Part shown: positions 33,370 through 36,243 of the stretch, piece after piece
Layout of the letters: each line of letters opens with the position of its first letter
Numbering within the stretch: the stretch's first letter is position 1
Source of the DNA: Minwuiaceae bacterium
GTDB taxonomy: Bacteria > Pseudomonadota > Alphaproteobacteria > Minwuiales > Minwuiaceae
Assembly: GCA_028278525.1 (NCBI GenBank)
Contig: JANQEE010000018.1
Span: forward strand, 1-36,243
DNA: 36,243 nt
Direction: 5' to 3'
Notes under the pieces: generated by a model
What the model was told of the DNA's origin: nothing
Seen by the model: the letters and a program-made list of their open reading frames with translations, nothing else
The model's database searches: none
Translations under genes and position numbers: made by a program

Positions 33370-34335
33370 ATGAGCAAAAAAACAAATTTGGACCGCATTC
33401 TGACGCTGGAAGTCGTCCGGGCCACCGAAGCGGCGGCCATAGCGGCCGCCCGCATGGTCGGGCTGGGCGACGAAAAGGCGGCCGACCAGGCCGCGGTCGA
33501 CGCCATGCGCTCCGCCTTCAACATCCTGCATATGGAAGGCACGGTGGTGATCGGCGAGGGCGAGCGCGACGAGGCGCCGATGCTCTATATCGGCGAGAAG
33601 GTCGGCACCGGCGAGGGGCCGAAGATCGACATCGCCCTGGACCCGCTGGAGGGCACCACGCTGACGGCCAAGGCAGGGCCTGGCGCACTGGCCGTACTCG
33701 CCATCGCCGAGTCCGGCAACCTGCTCAATTCGCCCGACGTCTACATGGACAAGATCGCGGTCGGCGGCGGCCTGCCGGACGGCGTGGTCGACCTGGACAA
33801 GACGCCTGAGCAGAACCTCAAATCCCTGGCCAAGGCCAAGGGCTGCAAAGTCGCCGACCTCACGGCCTGTATCCTCGACCGACCGCGCCACAAGGACATC
33901 ATTGCGGCCGTTCGCAAGGCCGGCGCGCGCGTGCGTCTGATCAGCGACGGCGACGTCGCCGGCGTGATCTTCACGACGGACCCGGCCACCGGCGTCGATA
34001 TCTATATGGGCGTCGGCGGCGCGCCCGAGGGCGTTCTGGCGGCCGCCGCGTTGCGCTGTATCGGCGGACAGATGCAGGGTCGCCTGGTCTTCCGCAACGA
34101 CGACGAAAAGGGCCGGGCGCACCGGATCGGCATCGAGGATCTGGACCGCAAATACGAGATGGAGGAAATGGCCAGCGGCGACGTCATCTTCGCCGCCACC
34201 GGCGTCACCGACGGCCCGCTGGTCAAGGGCGTGCGCAACGGCCCGGACGGGGTCACCACCGAATCCGTCGTGATGCGCAGCCGGACCGGCACCATCCGCT
34301 GGATCACGGCCCGCCATCGGCACGGCAAAGTGTGA
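33370..34335 (+). CDS. glpX: Class II fructose-1,6-bisphosphatase
   Basis: A 321-residue GlpX-type phosphatase that hydrolyses fructose 1,6-bisphosphate in gluconeogenesis, and often sedoheptulose 1,7-bisphosphate too. Metal- and substrate-binding motifs are present: GEGERDEAPMLYIGEKVGTG, DIALDPLEGTT, and later MGVGGAPEGVLAAAALRCIGG. The length is normal. It follows hom by 40 bases and overlaps recJ by three bases (GTGTGA), so the run from the aminotransferase to recJ is probably one transcript. A TTGACA at 33326-33331 could start an internal promoter but has no good -10. Confidence 0.96.
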   Translation: MSKKTNLDRILTLEVVRATEAAAIAAARMVGLGDEKAADQAAVDAMRSAFNILHMEGTVVIGEGERDEAPMLYIGEKVGTGEGPKIDIALDPLEGTTLTAKAGPGALAVLAIAESGNLLNSPDVYMDKIAVGGGLPDGVVDLDKTPEQNLKSLAKAKGCKVADLTACILDRPRHKDIIAAVRKAGARVRLISDGDVAGVIFTTDPATGVDIYMGVGGAPEGVLAAAALRCIGGQMQGRLVFRNDDEKGRAHRIGIEDLDRKYEMEEMASGDVIFAATGVTDGPLVKGVRNGPDGVTTESVVMRSRTGTIRWITARHRHGKV

Positions 34336-36131
34336 GCGCCGCCCCCGACGCCACCTTCCTCGGCGTAGGCCGCTCGATCACCGGCCGACGTTGGCGGTCG
34401 CGCGGCGACGACGAGCGGCTAGCACTCGCCCTGGCGCAACGGCTCGACGTACCAGACCTGATCGGGCGCGTGCTCGCGGCCCGCGGCGTCTCCGCCGACG
34501 AAGGCGATACCTTCCTGAACCCGACATTGCGCGCGTTGTTGCCCGACCCGTCGTCGCTGCGTGACATGGACAGTGCGTCGTTGCGTCTGGCCAGGGCGAT
34601 CATGACCGGCGAGCAGGCGGCGGTGTTCGGCGACTACGACGTGGATGGCGCGACCTCCAGCGCCCTGCTGAAACGCTACGTCGATGCCGTCGGCGGCAAG
34701 CTCAGTATCTACATCCCGGACCGCATGACGGAAGGCTACGGCCCCAATGCGCCGGCCCTGTTGCGGCTGGGAGAGCAGGGGGCGTCGCTGATCGTCACCG
34801 TCGACTGCGGCACCGTCGCATTCGAGCCGCTTGGCGCCGCGGTGGAAGCCGGCATCGACGTGGTCGTAGTCGACCACCATCTGGCGGAGCCGAGCCTGCC
34901 GCCGGCGCTGGCGGTGATCAATCCGAACCGGTTGGACGAAACGTCGCCGCACGGCCAACTGGCGGCGGTCGGCGTCGCCTACCTGCTGATCGTCGCGACG
35001 AACCGGGTGTTGCGCGATGCCGGCTGGTTCGGCGACAAGCGGCCGGAGCCCAACCTGCTGCAATGGCTCGACCTGGTGGCGCTTGGTACCGTCTGCGACG
35101 TGGTGCCGCTGACCGGGCTCAATCGGGCACTGGTGACCCAGGGGCTGAAAGTCATGGCCCGCCGCGGCAATCCCGGTCTGGCGGCGCTGGCCGACGTCGC
35201 CGGCGTGCGCGAGCCGCCAAGCGCCTACCACGCCGGTTTCATTCTCGGGCCGCGCGTCAATGCCGGCGGCAGGGTCGGCAAATCCGACCTCGGCGCACGC
35301 CTGATGACCACCGACGATCCGGAGGAAGCGGCCGCCATCGCGACCGAGTTGGACCGGCTGAACGGCGAGCGCCGCGAGATCGAGCAAGCCGTGCTGGATC
35401 TGGCCATCGAGCAGGCGGAGCGCACGATCACCAGCCACGGTGACGTGCCTATCGTGATGACGGCGGGCGAGGGCTGGCATCCGGGCGTCATCGGCATCGT
35501 CGCCAGCCGCCTGAAAGACCGGTTCGGCCGGCCGAGCATCGTCATCGGGCTGGAGAACGGGATGGGCAAAGGGTCCGGCCGCTCGATCCGCGGCGTCGAC
35601 CTAGGCGCCGCGGTGACGGCGGCGCGCCAGTCGGGGCTTCTGGTCAACGGCGGCGGCCATGCCATGGCGGCTGGCCTGACCGTGGCGGAAGATCAGGTCG
35701 GCGATCTGACCGAGTTCCTGATCGAGCGGCTGAGGGAACCGGTCGCGCAAGCCGGCGACGCGTCCAGCCTCGGCTTCGACGGGGCGCTGGCGGTCGGCGG
35801 CGCGACAATCGACCTGCTGGATCTGCTTCAAAGGGCCGGGCCCTATGGCGCCGGCAACCCCGAACCCCGTTTTGCCCTGACCGGCGCCCGTCTGGTCATG
35901 GCCGACGTCGTCGGGCAAGGACATGTGCGCTGCATCATGACCGGGGCCGACGGCGGCCGCCTGAAGGGCATTGCCTTCCGCTGCATGGATAACGCGCTGG
36001 GGCCCGCCCTGCTTAACCATGGCGGCGCCCCGATGCATATTGCCGGGCATATGCGCCTGGATACCTGGCGTGGCGACCGAAACGTGCAGTTCGTGATCGA
36101 GGACGCCGCCAGACCCCAGGACCGGACCTGA
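34332..36131 (+). CDS. recJ: Single-stranded-DNA-specific exonuclease RecJ
   Basis: A 599-residue 5'-3' exonuclease of the DHH superfamily for recombination and repair. Visible motifs are FGDYDVDGATS, VTVDCGT, VVVDHHLAEP (the DHH motif), the DHHA1 phrase VNGGGHAMAAGLTV, and a C-terminal oligonucleotide-binding region ending near IEDAARP. The length is normal. The start is a GTG at 34332 overlapping the glpX stop; the family phrase SITGRRW appears about 15 residues in. The overlap suggests coupled translation with glpX. Confidence 0.95.
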   Translation: MSAAPDATFLGVGRSITGRRWRSRGDDERLALALAQRLDVPDLIGRVLAARGVSADEGDTFLNPTLRALLPDPSSLRDMDSASLRLARAIMTGEQAAVFGDYDVDGATSSALLKRYVDAVGGKLSIYIPDRMTEGYGPNAPALLRLGEQGASLIVTVDCGTVAFEPLGAAVEAGIDVVVVDHHLAEPSLPPALAVINPNRLDETSPHGQLAAVGVAYLLIVATNRVLRDAGWFGDKRPEPNLLQWLDLVALGTVCDVVPLTGLNRALVTQGLKVMARRGNPGLAALADVAGVREPPSAYHAGFILGPRVNAGGRVGKSDLGARLMTTDDPEEAAAIATELDRLNGERREIEQAVLDLAIEQAERTITSHGDVPIVMTAGEGWHPGVIGIVASRLKDRFGRPSIVIGLENGMGKGSGRSIRGVDLGAAVTAARQSGLLVNGGGHAMAAGLTVAEDQVGDLTEFLIERLREPVAQAGDASSLGFDGALAVGGATIDLLDLLQRAGPYGAGNPEPRFALTGARLVMADVVGQGHVRCIMTGADGGRLKGIAFRCMDNALGPALLNHGGAPMHIAGHMRLDTWRGDRNVQFVIEDAARPQDRT

Positions 36132-36151
36132 AAGAGCCGGCCACAAGCGAC

Positions 36152-36180
36152 TTGATTTATTGTTGGAACGCCGCTAATTC
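36152..36180 (+). promoter_or_regulatory. Possible tRNA-Glu promoter
   Basis: TTGATT (36152-36157), a 17-base spacer and TAATTC (36175-36180) lie 11 bases before the tRNA. The -10 match is weak; position is the main support. Confidence 0.3.
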
Positions 36181-36191
36181 CTACCCGCCGC

Positions 36192-36243
36192 GCTCCCTTC
36201 GTCTATCGGTTAGGACGCCAGATTTTCAATCTGGAAAGAGGGG
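36192..36243 (+). tRNA. tRNA-Glu (anticodon TTC), truncated at window end
   Basis: The acceptor strand GCTCCCT (36192-36198), a D arm with GTC...GGTTAGGAC, and the anticodon arm CCAGA-TTTTCAA-TCTGG with anticodon TTC match a glutamate tRNA. The window ends in the T-arm strand (GAGGGG), so the 3' third is missing. It is a single gene behind recJ. Confidence 0.93.

Noticed and set aside
31959..33542. 527-codon open frame on the minus strand
   Set aside because: It is a shadow of hom and glpX; its composition (rich in His, Arg, Gly and Asp) is that of a reverse-strand frame.

Overview
The window looks like chromosomal DNA of a GC-rich alphaproteobacterium, most likely in or near the Rhodospirillales. 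The signs are the rplM-rpsI pair followed by argC, the run of aminotransferase, homoserine dehydrogenase, class II fructose-bisphosphatase and recJ, a class I PHA synthase, and strong long shadow frames on both strands. This placement is an inference from gene content. I see no insertion sequence, phage gene or CRISPR array.

Left part (1-7,850): an enoyl-CoA hydratase-like protein that lacks both catalytic glutamates; a very long adenylate cyclase with two TolB-like/TPR modules; and a likely LysR-MFS-nitronate monooxygenase unit on the minus strand. The LysR gene and the MFS gene carry the same TATC-N9-GATA inverted repeat upstream.

Middle left (7,850-14,280): a TetR regulator divergent from an AhpD-like/cytochrome P460 pair, with three matching operators placed on both promoters; a YeaO-type DUF488 protein; an ArsR-type regulator; a nitrilase-family amidohydrolase; and a minus-strand group of a BenE-type permease, an ArsI-like VOC protein and a SigZ-like sigma factor. 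The last two overlap by one base and both end in cysteine-rich tails.

Middle (14,400-22,300): an ABC export operon (ATPase, FtsX-like permease, membrane fusion protein), a hemerythrin-like protein behind a perfect FNR/FixK box, a heavy-metal exporter-like permease, and a MATE transporter. Three copies of an Irr/Fur-like palindrome (TTAGAATnATTCTAA type) flank the exporter gene. Two of them sit on a non-coding stretch with a promoter, two hairpins and an intrinsic terminator. This stretch could be an iron- or manganese-controlled small RNA and is the most interesting candidate in the window.

Right part (22,300-36,243): rplM-rpsI with a terminator; argC overlapping a gamma carbonic anhydrase gene; a group of small exported proteins of unknown role, including a 38-residue cysteine-rich peptide; a membrane-anchored J-domain protein; phaC; an OmpA-like lipoprotein; the amino-acid and central-metabolism run of aminotransferase, hom and glpX; recJ; and the 5' part of a tRNA-Glu gene cut by the window end.

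Taken together, several genes fit handling of reactive nitrogen or oxygen species and metals (nitronate monooxygenase, P460, AhpD-like protein, hemerythrin, ArsI-like protein, metal exporter). They lie in separate transcription units with separate predicted regulators.
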